From contig CAJUKY010000015.1 of the NCBI GenBank assembly GCA_910587055.1, positions 1 to 51,936 of the forward strand: a stretch of DNA of 51,936 nucleotides, read 5' to 3'. Made by a program: the position numbers and the translations under genes. Positions 26,093 through 33,694 of the stretch are shown here, piece by piece. Every line of letters starts with the position of its first letter. Position 1 is the first letter of the stretch. The DNA is from Candidatus Gastranaerophilales bacterium (GTDB lineage Bacteria > Cyanobacteriota > Vampirovibrionia > Gastranaerophilales > Gastranaerophilaceae). The notes beneath the pieces were generated by a model. It saw only the letters and a list, made by a program, of their open reading frames with translations. It was not told where the DNA came from and made no database searches.

Positions 26093-27427
26093 ATGGATAC
26101 TCTATCTACAGTTGATAAATTATTGCTTGCTCTTGGTTTTGATACGGAATTATCTGAAGATGATTGGACAAAAGAGCATATATACCATGGAATTGGTGAA
26201 CATTGTTTTAAAAAATGGGTTGCAAGAATTTTGCCGTGCGAGCTTTTAAATCGTACCGTTAAGGATGCGGTTAATTCAATTGTGACTCTTTGTGAGTGTC
26301 ATACTTTTTATAATAAATTTCCCAACCCCGTATTGTCGCCGGATTATGGTCATAACTGGGGAAGGAGTGCCAATTATATTGAAATAAATAATCGTGCAAT
26401 TGCTGAAATGGAAGGGAATGTATGTAAAAACGGAATTTTATCTTCCATAAAGCTTTTACCTGCAATTTTTCCTTCCGCTAAAAGCTGGGCAAATTGTGTT
26501 ATTTTATCTCAAATTTTTCCGAATATTTACGGTGACGGGTTGAATAAAGCACCATGGGAAGAAAATTCTATTTACGGAATGAAACTTGGCGGCGGGTATA
26601 GTAAAAATATAATTTGCAGAGAAATTGAAGATAAAATTTCAGCTGAAGAGCAATTTATGGCTTTTAATGATTTGGCGCATTTCAGGGGAATAAAAACAGG
26701 TTTCAGGGTTGCAATATCTGAAGGGCAGATGAAGGTTGCAACGGGTGAAGATACCGATATTCCTTTTAACTGGGATAATTACGAACATCAGGAGCTTTTT
26801 ATTGATGAATGCGTTAAACTTATGAAGCTTGGTTTTGAAGCTATGTTTATTGATTCTGCCAAGCACATAGGCGGTCTTGATTGTATAAATTATACAGGTG
26901 TCGGAAGATTGCCGAATTACGGGCAAATGCAGTATATTTTGAACGAAATTCGTTCACGCACCGGCTCATTTACAATAAGTTTTGTGGGCGAGAAAAGTAC
27001 AGGCGATTTTGAAAGATATAAAAATCTTGGTTTAACATCGGGAACCGCTTTTGTTAATCCCGACGATTTTGAATCCGTTAAATACTGGTCAGAAAAATTA
27101 AAATACGACAGAGAATATGCGCCGGGGATTGAAGTTTCAAATGATAATGACCCGGGCGGCGCAAGTTATGAAGAGCGTTTACAGAGAATCAGAAATTCTC
27201 TTTTTGCAAGTGGTTATCCTTCCGATAAGCTGCCGAGCTTTATGCAGATGCATGATATTTTTCCGCTTCGTTATGATACAAATACTCATCATTTAATGAT
27301 GAGCAATCCTTCATATTCAACAGACGGCACAAAAGAAAGTCATTTTGAAAATCTTTTTACCAGAGATGACGGCAGAGAATATAATCATAAAGTCGGCGAA
27401 ATATTTGCTCATGCGCTTTGCAGGTAG
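26093..27427 (+). CDS. GH13-like (alpha-amylase type) TIM-barrel protein, specificity unknown
   Basis: A 444-residue protein with faint but ordered alpha-amylase features: FNDLAHFRGIKTGFRVAIS in the region-I position, GFEAMFIDSAKHIGG as region II (the DxxKH pattern with the nucleophile Asp, about residue 253), SFVGEKSTG as a region-III-like Glu (about 298), and FMQMHDIFPL as a region-IV HD (about 386). It has no signal peptide. A TTG at 26066 would add nine residues, but ATG at 26093 is preferred. A TAGAAT box lies 7 nt upstream of that ATG and no Shine-Dalgarno is present. Most GH13 domain extras are absent. It may act on intracellular alpha-glucan; this is a fold-level inference. Confidence 0.6.
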   Translation: MDTLSTVDKLLLALGFDTELSEDDWTKEHIYHGIGEHCFKKWVARILPCELLNRTVKDAVNSIVTLCECHTFYNKFPNPVLSPDYGHNWGRSANYIEINNRAIAEMEGNVCKNGILSSIKLLPAIFPSAKSWANCVILSQIFPNIYGDGLNKAPWEENSIYGMKLGGGYSKNIICREIEDKISAEEQFMAFNDLAHFRGIKTGFRVAISEGQMKVATGEDTDIPFNWDNYEHQELFIDECVKLMKLGFEAMFIDSAKHIGGLDCINYTGVGRLPNYGQMQYILNEIRSRTGSFTISFVGEKSTGDFERYKNLGLTSGTAFVNPDDFESVKYWSEKLKYDREYAPGIEVSNDNDPGGASYEERLQRIRNSLFASGYPSDKLPSFMQMHDIFPLRYDTNTHHLMMSNPSYSTDGTKESHFENLFTRDDGREYNHKVGEIFAHALCR

Positions 27428-27430
27428 ATA

Positions 27431-28357
27431 TTATAAAGAATTTCTGTTTGCGGGATTTTCCTTTAAAAGCCCCATTTTATTTAATTCATCCATAATGAGA
27501 AAATTAAATAATTTGGGTTCACAAAAACGATGTCTTGTTAAATTTCTATCATCCATTGCGGTATCGGCAATTTTTTTGTGGGGCAAATGATCTATACTTG
27601 TAAATTTTGAACTCCAGCGGTCTTCAAGAAAAGTTTTAATATAGTTTTCTGCATTATCTGAATTGTATGCGCAGGACTGCAAATCTTCATTTAAACTTCT
27701 AAATTCTATTTTAGAATAAGGAAGTTTGTATGCTTTTTGCATAAAATATTCAAGTATCGCAAGGGTTGCGCCGCTTGATGTATAGTCATAAAAAATAACT
27801 TTTTTGTCTGAATTTTCCAGTGCCTCTTTTGTTAAATTTTGTCTTTTAAGAATTTTTCCATAATTTTCTATGGTTTTTTCTTCAAACAGGATATCGATAT
27901 CAACACCTTTTTCGCCAAGATTGCTTATGGGCAGATACTTTGTTTCTACACCCATACATTCAAAAACTTTTGCAATTAATGATGGTGATTGGCCTATTGC
28001 GGTGAAAACATACCCGTTTTCTCCATATTTTTCATCAAGTGCGGATTTTAAATCAAATGCAAGCTCCATTGTTGCACCTGCAGCGTAAGCATACTCGTCA
28101 TAGTCACCGTATTCTTTTGTTAAATCATCCCTTAAAAATATAAGATTTCCTTTATCAATTGCTCTGAATTCCGAAATTGTAAATCTATCTTTCTTATTTA
28201 AAAATTTTTCCAGAGTGAAATCCGTATTATTGCTTTTTGTGAAGCAATCGGCCGGAGTTTTAGCCGTATTCTTTTTGTGATTTATTTGTTTTGTGCCGTT
28301 AAAGTATATGCTTTTTGATATGTTCTTTGGGAAAAATGTGTTAAGTGAAATTTGCAA
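27431..28357 (-). CDS. Phosphoribosyltransferase-like protein with N-terminal FxG motif
   Basis: About 308 residues. The best start is TTG at 28355-28357 with GGAG 6 nt before it, giving MQISLNTFFPKNISKSIYFNG; a TTG four codons earlier would place that GGAG inside the gene. The N-terminal SIYFNG resembles SISFKG of the 24261-25958 protein. The core shows a PRTase-like pattern: GYVFTAIGQSPSLIAKVF as the first loop and VIFYDYTSSGATLAILEYF as the PRPP-binding Asp-x-x-x-Ser-Gly-x-Thr loop. The classical second acidic residue of that loop is Tyr. The C-terminal half is unlike housekeeping PRTases. Substrate unknown. Confidence 0.6.
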   Translation of the reverse strand: MQISLNTFFPKNISKSIYFNGTKQINHKKNTAKTPADCFTKSNNTDFTLEKFLNKKDRFTISEFRAIDKGNLIFLRDDLTKEYGDYDEYAYAAGATMELAFDLKSALDEKYGENGYVFTAIGQSPSLIAKVFECMGVETKYLPISNLGEKGVDIDILFEEKTIENYGKILKRQNLTKEALENSDKKVIFYDYTSSGATLAILEYFMQKAYKLPYSKIEFRSLNEDLQSCAYNSDNAENYIKTFLEDRWSSKFTSIDHLPHKKIADTAMDDRNLTRHRFCEPKLFNFLIMDELNKMGLLKENPANRNSL

Positions 28358-28478
28358 TAGTGACTCCAACTTATTATATATACTTTGAAACCATGAACAT
28401 GAATTTTCTTTTGCTTTTTTAGTTTGTGGATAGTAAAATGGGTTTAAAGGAATTATTATTTCTGGAGGAGAGAAAAAT

Positions 28479-29180
28479 ATGAGTACAATACAAATTTCTC
28501 ATGAAGTTGAGCAAATGTGCCCCATAAAAAGGGGAGTTAAAGGCGAACCTGCTCCTATTCCGCAAGAAGGAGACTGGACAAAAGCCAAAAAAATTGAAGA
28601 CATTTCAGGTTTAACCCATGGCTGCGGCTGCTGTGCACCTCAACAGGGTACCTGCAAATTAACTTTAAATGTTAAAAACGGCATTATTCAAGAAGCGCTT
28701 GTTGAAACTCTCGGATGTTCCGGTATGACACACTCTGCCGCTATGGCAGGGGAAATTCTTCCCGGTAAAACAATTCTTGAAGCATTAAATACCGATCTTG
28801 TATGCGATGCTATAAACGTTGCTATGAGAGAATTATTCTTACAGATTGTATACGGAAGAACTCAAACTGCATTTTCCGAAAATGGTCTGCCGGTTGGTGC
28901 CGGTTTGGAAGATTTGGGAAAAGGACTTCGTTCTCAGGTAGGTACAATTTTCTCTACGGCTCAAAAAGGTCCCAGATATCTGGAAGTTGCCGAAGGATAT
29001 ATTTTAGAACTCGGTTTGGATGCAAATAATGAAATCATAGGCTACAAGTTTGTTCACCTTGGAAAAATGATGGAACAGGTGAAAAAAGGAGTTGATCCTA
29101 AAGAAGCTTATGAAAAAAATATCGGTACATACGGCAGATTTGACGAAGCTGTTAAAAAAGTTGATCCGAGAAAAGAATAA
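28479..29180 (+). CDS. NifU-like iron-sulfur cluster scaffold partner of the GGGtGRT protein
   Basis: A 233-residue NifU_N/IscU-like protein with Cys-rich motifs THGCGCCAPQQGTC, TLGCSGMTHSAAMAGE and LVCDAINVAMRE, which fit a scaffold for [Fe-S] assembly. The C-terminal half has a family-specific part (GYKFVHLGKMMEQVKKGVDP). GGAGGAG precedes the ATG. It is followed 30 bp later by the GGGtGRT gene, a conserved pair in anaerobes. This is a distinct clade from housekeeping IscU, and no IscS or SufBCD lies nearby. The target protein of the cluster is not known. Confidence 0.85.
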   Translation: MSTIQISHEVEQMCPIKRGVKGEPAPIPQEGDWTKAKKIEDISGLTHGCGCCAPQQGTCKLTLNVKNGIIQEALVETLGCSGMTHSAAMAGEILPGKTILEALNTDLVCDAINVAMRELFLQIVYGRTQTAFSENGLPVGAGLEDLGKGLRSQVGTIFSTAQKGPRYLEVAEGYILELGLDANNEIIGYKFVHLGKMMEQVKKGVDPKEAYEKNIGTYGRFDEAVKKVDPRKE

Positions 29181-29210
29181 TTATTACAAAATAAATAAGG
29201 AATTAATAAT

Positions 29211-30209
29211 ATGATAAAATTTGAAGGACAAGACAGACGTCAGGCTAAACTTGATAAAGTTTTAGCCGAATACGGCTTTAAATCCCTTGAAGATGTGCAA
29301 GCATTGTGCCTTTCAAAGGGAATCAACGTTGAAGAAATCGTTAAAGGCATTCAGCCGATTGCATTTGAAAATGCCGTTTGGGCATATACTTTAGGATGCG
29401 CCATTGCTCTTAAAAAAGGTTGCACATCTGCTGCCGATGCTGCTGAAGCTATCGGTTTAGGTTTACAGGCTTTCGCGGTTCCGGGTTCTGTCGGCGATAC
29501 AAGAAAAGTTGGTATCGGCCATGGTAATCTCGGTGCAATGCTTTTAAGAGAAGAAACAAAATGTTTCTGTTTCTTAGCAGGTCATGAATCATTTGCTGCT
29601 GCAGAAGGCGCTATCGGTATTGCGAGAAACGCAAACAAGGTTAGAAAAGAGCCTTTAAGAGTTATCTTGAACGGTTTGGGTAAAGATGCCGCTTACATTA
29701 TTTCAAGAATCAACGGTTTTACCCATGTTGAAACTCAATATGACTATAAAACAGGCAAATTAAACGTTGTTAAAGAAACGCCTTTTTCAAACGGCGAAAA
29801 ATCAAAAGTTAAAGTATACGGTGCCGATGATGTTTCAGAAGGTGTTGCAATTATGATTTCAGAAGGCGTTGACGTTTCTATCACAGGTAACTCAACCAAC
29901 CCGACAAGATTCCAGCACCCTGTTGCAGGTACTTATAAAAAATGGTGCTATGAAAACGGCAGAAAATACTTCTCAGTAGCATCAGGCGGCGGTACGGGAA
30001 GAACTCTTCACCCTGACAATATGGCTGCAGGCCCCGCTTCTTACGGTATGACCGATACTATGGGAAGAATGCACGGTGATGCTCAATTTGCAGGTTCATC
30101 ATCAGTTCCTGCTCACGTTGAAATGATGGGTGTTATCGGTATGGGTAACAACCCGATGGTAGGTGCTACCGTTGCAGTTGCAGTTGCAGTTGAAAATGCT
30201 TCAAAATAG
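29211..30209 (+). CDS. GGGtGRT family protein
   Basis: A 332-residue protein that carries the family signature SVASGGGTGRTLHPDNMAAG at about residues 257-276. Other conserved blocks are YTLGCAIALKKGC, VPGSVGDTRKVGIGHGNLGA, CFCFLAGHESFAAAEGAIG and GVIGMGNNPMVGATVAVAVA. It pairs with the NifU-like scaffold gene 30 bp upstream and shares its transcript, ending at a strong terminator. To my knowledge the family occurs mostly in anaerobes and has no proven activity. The glycine-rich motif and scaffold partner suggest a metal-cluster enzyme or carrier. An AAGGA site precedes the ATG. Confidence 0.88.
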   Translation: MIKFEGQDRRQAKLDKVLAEYGFKSLEDVQALCLSKGINVEEIVKGIQPIAFENAVWAYTLGCAIALKKGCTSAADAAEAIGLGLQAFAVPGSVGDTRKVGIGHGNLGAMLLREETKCFCFLAGHESFAAAEGAIGIARNANKVRKEPLRVILNGLGKDAAYIISRINGFTHVETQYDYKTGKLNVVKETPFSNGEKSKVKVYGADDVSEGVAIMISEGVDVSITGNSTNPTRFQHPVAGTYKKWCYENGRKYFSVASGGGTGRTLHPDNMAAGPASYGMTDTMGRMHGDAQFAGSSSVPAHVEMMGVIGMGNNPMVGATVAVAVAVENASK

Positions 30210-30249
30210 TTAAAATTAAGTTTTGTAAGTAAAGCTTAATAAAGTTTAC

Positions 30250-30285
30250 AAATTTTCCGCAGAATTTATCTGCGGAAAATTTTTA
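30250..30285 (+). terminator. Terminator of the NifU-like/GGGtGRT operon
   Basis: AAATTTTCCGCAGA / TCTGCGGAAAATTTTT hairpin with T5, 41 bp after the stop. Confidence 0.88.
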
Positions 30286-30689
30286 TAAAACAGTATATAA
30301 AGATTATATATTTCAATGTTTAAAAATTTTTTTGAAAAAATATCGGTATATAAATTTTATATGCCGGTATAATACTTCTAAATGCTTGATATATCTTGAT
30401 TTCAGGTAGTTTCAGACATTGAACCCCCTGTTATCATATGTTTTTAGCGGTATTGCACAGAGTTTTTTAAGGTAAAAAATAATATTTTTTTATAAAATAA
30501 TACTTTAAGTTATTGTCAGGTAAGCTTTTCCAAGATTTTTGACGTTTGAAATATAAATGCCATCCGTATTTTGAGGGTTTTGGATGTAAAAACAGCAAAA
30601 ACACCTTTATAACAAGGAATTACAGGAATCAGCAGCTCATAAATCCTTTATAATACAGTTTTTTAACATAAAACAAACGGGCTTAAGGC
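30286..30689. other. Unassigned AT-rich intergenic region with an inverted repeat
   Basis: About 400 bp between the terminator and the convergent nagZ gene, with no credible ORF. A near-perfect hairpin at 30340-30370 (GGTATATAA-ATT-TTATATGCC core plus flanking pairs) overlaps a TATAAT (30368-30373). About 30 bp further on, CAGGTAGTTT and GAACCCCCTG can pair around an internal loop (30403-30430). CATCC and GGATG can pair near 30570-30595. A small plus-strand RNA is possible but not demonstrable; nothing matches an RNA family I know. Confidence 0.35.
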
Positions 30690-31793
30690 TTATTTCTTTT
30701 CATTTGCAATGATTGTCTTTTTTAATTTAATTATTCTGTCATATGATTGTTGAATTCTGTAAGGTTCAATTAAGCCGTCTAATATTGCATTTTTAATTAT
30801 TTTATTTATATCATCCGCTAAATTTGGATTATGGCGTTCCCTGTTTGAAAAAAGCAAAATGTCGTTTCCTGCGTTTATTGCTTGAATTACGGTGTCTTCA
30901 AGGTCGTAATTCTGTCTTATTGCTCCCATATCAAGGTCATCCGTTATTACAACACCGTTAAAACCCATACTGCGTCTTAAAAGTTCGTTCACGGTATTAT
31001 ACGAAAGGCTTGCAGGATAGATTTCATCGTAATTTTCGTTAAAAATGTGTGATACCATGACCATTTGCAAATCGTTTTTAAACATTAAATTTTCATACGG
31101 TTCAAGCTCTATTTCTTTATGCGTTGCAGTCCCGTCAGCAAAATTCAGATGAGTGTCTTCCGCAACGCTTCCATGACCCGGGAAATGTTTTAATGTGGTC
31201 ACTATTCCTTTATCGGTATGAGCCTTTATAAATTCATAAGCATAAAGTGTTACTTTATTCGGGTCTTTTGAGTAGCTTCTTTGTTTTTTATGAAGTATTG
31301 AATTTTCGTTTAAATCTAAATCGACACATGGTGCGAAATTCAAATTAAATAAACTTGCACTTAAGGTCTGCGCCATACCTGAATAAAATTCGCCCGCTTT
31401 TTTAGTATCGAATTCTTCGGCCATTTTTTGCGCGGAAGAATAATCCATAAAACCGTTTTTAGAGTTCATTCTCTGAACTTGTCCGCCTTCCATATCAACT
31501 GCAATAAAGGGTCTGGCGGCCATCCTTGTTTTAAACAAAATACTTGTCATTTCATCAAGGTTTTCTTTGTTTTTTATATTGTCTTCAAAAAATATGACCC
31601 CTGAAATTTTACCTTCCTTAAGATTGTTTGAAATTTCTTTGAAGCCTTTTGAATAATTACTGTTTCCTTTAAAACCGAGAATAATCATCTGGCCTATCAT
31701 TTCATCCAGCGAAGCTTCTGCGCCGTATGACGGCGTTAAGCTAAAAAATATAATTGCAGTAAATATAATAAGTATCTTTTTCATAAACTTCAT
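30690..31793 (-). CDS. nagZ: Beta-N-acetylglucosaminidase NagZ-like, GH3, exported
   Basis: A glycoside hydrolase family 3 enzyme that removes terminal GlcNAc from muropeptides in peptidoglycan recycling. Marks are DMEGGQVQRM, NLNFAPCVDLDLN, the canonical KHFPGHG (with the catalytic His loop following in THLNF), MVSHIFN, and the nucleophile region VITDDLDMGAI. The start at 31793 is chosen because it gives a standard signal peptide (MKFMKKILIIFTAIIFFSL to SYGAEA) and has AGGGTG 6 nt upstream; an upstream ATG would add 14 residues ahead of the signal. Unlike cytosolic NagZ of enterobacteria, this copy is predicted to be exported, so it probably acts in the periplasm or outside. Confidence 0.9.
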   Translation of the reverse strand: MKFMKKILIIFTAIIFFSLTPSYGAEASLDEMIGQMIILGFKGNSNYSKGFKEISNNLKEGKISGVIFFEDNIKNKENLDEMTSILFKTRMAARPFIAVDMEGGQVQRMNSKNGFMDYSSAQKMAEEFDTKKAGEFYSGMAQTLSASLFNLNFAPCVDLDLNENSILHKKQRSYSKDPNKVTLYAYEFIKAHTDKGIVTTLKHFPGHGSVAEDTHLNFADGTATHKEIELEPYENLMFKNDLQMVMVSHIFNENYDEIYPASLSYNTVNELLRRSMGFNGVVITDDLDMGAIRQNYDLEDTVIQAINAGNDILLFSNRERHNPNLADDINKIIKNAILDGLIEPYRIQQSYDRIIKLKKTIIANEKK

Positions 31794-31850
31794 AATAAGC
31801 ACCCTAAACAAACGGATATTCTTTAAGTATATCATAAAATATATAAATAC

Positions 31851-31890
31851 TCAAAAATGCCTTCAAGAAGTATCTTTCGGGCATTTTTGA
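31851..31890 (-). terminator. Terminator of the 31910-33565 gene
   Basis: TCAAAAATGCC / GGCATTTTTGA arms around an 18-nt partly paired loop, 20 bp after the minus-strand stop. Confidence 0.75.
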
Positions 31891-31909
31891 TTTAATTGTA
31901 TTTAATTTA

Positions 31910-33565
31910 TTATGCTAACTGCTCTTCGGGTTCTTTTTCTTCGTCTTTGTCTTCGTTCTCGGCTTCTGTGGCTCCAGTTACCGCATCTACTGGTGTATTT
32001 GTATCTTCGGTTTCATTTGTGCCTTCAGTGCCTTCTGTTTCTTCTTCTTTAACATCAGCTGTTTTGTTTTCTGCAATTAAGCCTGCTGATTTATTAACTG
32101 ATTCGATGAATTCTTCATTTAAACCGTGAATTTGCCACTGCTGTTCAAGCTGTTCTCTTAAGTTTTTAGCAGTTTCTGCGTATGTTGCGTAGAATTGAGT
32201 GTAGTAATTCAGGTCTTTGGTTTCAGCTTCGCCGTCAACTTCGTTTACGCCTGCTGCTTTTGCAGATTCGCTTACGCCGTCTGTTGTTTTTACATCTGCA
32301 GTTAAACCGTATTTGTTTGCAAGCCATTCTTGATCATCTAATGTGTTATAGCCTTCAACATCGCCGAGTTTTTCGCCGCTGAGCTTAAATGTTCCTTGTA
32401 AATCTTGATCAATTACGCCGTTTCCGTCTGCATCGGCATCCGTAATGCCTTCATATGTTCCTTCTGTATCGTAAGAATTTAAATCAACCGTGAAATCGTC
32501 GCCGAACATTTCTGCAATTTTATCAGCATTCATTATTTCTTGTTTACCATCAGCATTGGTCATAACTAATCCGATATTTGCCGCTTTTAATTCGTTAATA
32601 TCTACTTTGCCGTCTGCAGCACCGTTTTCACCTGTTGTATCCAGAGCTTTCATAGCATCCCAGTTATTTTCTGCGCCAAGGAAATCTGATGTTGTATCAA
32701 ATGCGCCGTCCATTACTATGAAATCAAACTGGTTTCCGCTTGCATCTTTGAAACCGATAGGGTCGCAAGATTTCGCTTGTGAAGATTCTTTTGCTGCTTC
32801 TGCTGCTTTTGCTGTTTCAAGTTCGCTTGTTTTATCTGAAATCTGCTGGTCAATTCCTGAAACTTTATCTGTTAAATCTTTCATTTGAGCAAGGTTGTTA
32901 TCAAGAGTTGCAAGCTCGCCTGAAATCATAAATAAATCTGAGATTACATCTGTTCCGGCGCCGATACCGTCAATGCCTCTGATTGAAGAATTAATATTTC
33001 TTTGGAGGTCTTCTTTGCTCATCGGGTTTTCGCTTTTATTTGCTGCAATGTAGTTTTGTACATTTTCTTCAATTGCTTTTTGTACATCTTCCTGATAAGC
33101 TTCAACCTTTGCTTCTTGTTCCTGAGCAGCTTTATTTAATTTATCCTGAATTTCTTTTGATAATTCTTTAATTGTTGTTTCAAGTGCTTCAAGGGTTTCC
33201 ATTGCCTCTTCTTTTTCAGCATTTAAGCCATCAATTTCACCCTGAATTTCGTCAGATGATTTAGTGCCGCCTGCAGCTTGTGTTTCACCGGCTGCCTGTG
33301 CCGCATTTGCGCCTTCAAGGTTTTCTATTCCCAATTCTTTTTTAAGGTCATCTACTGACATGCCAAGTTCATTTGCAAGGGCAGTTAAGGATAAGTTAAA
33401 TGTTTCGTTATCTGAATCTTTTACTTGAACATTGTTGCCGTTGCCATCAAAGCTTAAAAATTCCGTAATGGTTTCGCCTTCGCCATGGTTAATGTTGCCT
33501 GCCGCAGTGGTAAATGCTGTTGATGATGCAACTTTTGCCATTAAATCCGTGTTTCCTACTGACAT
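31910..33565 (-). CDS. Acidic coiled-coil protein with EF-hand-like loops (HLR1-associated group)
   Basis: A 551-residue acidic protein. Residues about 30-75 include a short LSLTALANELGMSVDDLKKE helix-turn-helix-like segment. Residues about 105-265 are coiled coil. Two Ca-loop-like stretches follow: DTTGENGAADGKVDINEL (about 305) and DADADGNGVIDQDL (about 376), the second close to a true EF-hand. The tail is Glu/Thr rich. No signal peptide. An AAAGGAC site precedes the ATG. The promoter is a twin of that before the 1208-3097 gene. It lies 129 bp after a TolC-family gene on the same strand. Secretion is plausible but not shown. Confidence 0.72.
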   Translation of the reverse strand: MSVGNTDLMAKVASSTAFTTAAGNINHGEGETITEFLSFDGNGNNVQVKDSDNETFNLSLTALANELGMSVDDLKKELGIENLEGANAAQAAGETQAAGGTKSSDEIQGEIDGLNAEKEEAMETLEALETTIKELSKEIQDKLNKAAQEQEAKVEAYQEDVQKAIEENVQNYIAANKSENPMSKEDLQRNINSSIRGIDGIGAGTDVISDLFMISGELATLDNNLAQMKDLTDKVSGIDQQISDKTSELETAKAAEAAKESSQAKSCDPIGFKDASGNQFDFIVMDGAFDTTSDFLGAENNWDAMKALDTTGENGAADGKVDINELKAANIGLVMTNADGKQEIMNADKIAEMFGDDFTVDLNSYDTEGTYEGITDADADGNGVIDQDLQGTFKLSGEKLGDVEGYNTLDDQEWLANKYGLTADVKTTDGVSESAKAAGVNEVDGEAETKDLNYYTQFYATYAETAKNLREQLEQQWQIHGLNEEFIESVNKSAGLIAENKTADVKEEETEGTEGTNETEDTNTPVDAVTGATEAENEDKDEEKEPEEQLA

Positions 33566-33601
33566 TTTACTTGTCCTTTCACTTCAGGTTACTTACATTT
33601 A

Positions 33602-33632
33602 TATAAAAACAACATATTTTTTATGATTTCAA
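33602..33632 (-). promoter_or_regulatory. Promoter of the 31910-33565 gene (TTGAAA-19-TTTATA)
   Basis: TTGAAA (33627-33632) and TTTATA (33602-33607) on the minus strand, 14 bp downstream of the HLR1-like repeat. The spacings are identical to the 1208-3097 promoter, and the predicted 5' UTR is about 30 nt in both. Confidence 0.55.
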
Positions 33633-33646
33633 TATATAACATTTTC

Positions 33647-33664
33647 GTTACAAAAGTTAATATA
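33647..33664 (+). promoter_or_regulatory. HLR1-like direct repeat upstream of 31910-33565
   Basis: GTTACAAA AG TTAATATA: first octamer perfect, second octamer with two mismatches to the HLR1 consensus. It lies 82 bp before the ATG, the same distance as at 3179-3196. Confidence 0.5.
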
Positions 33665-33694
33665 ATTCCTGAATATGCCCGTTATGACTGGAAT

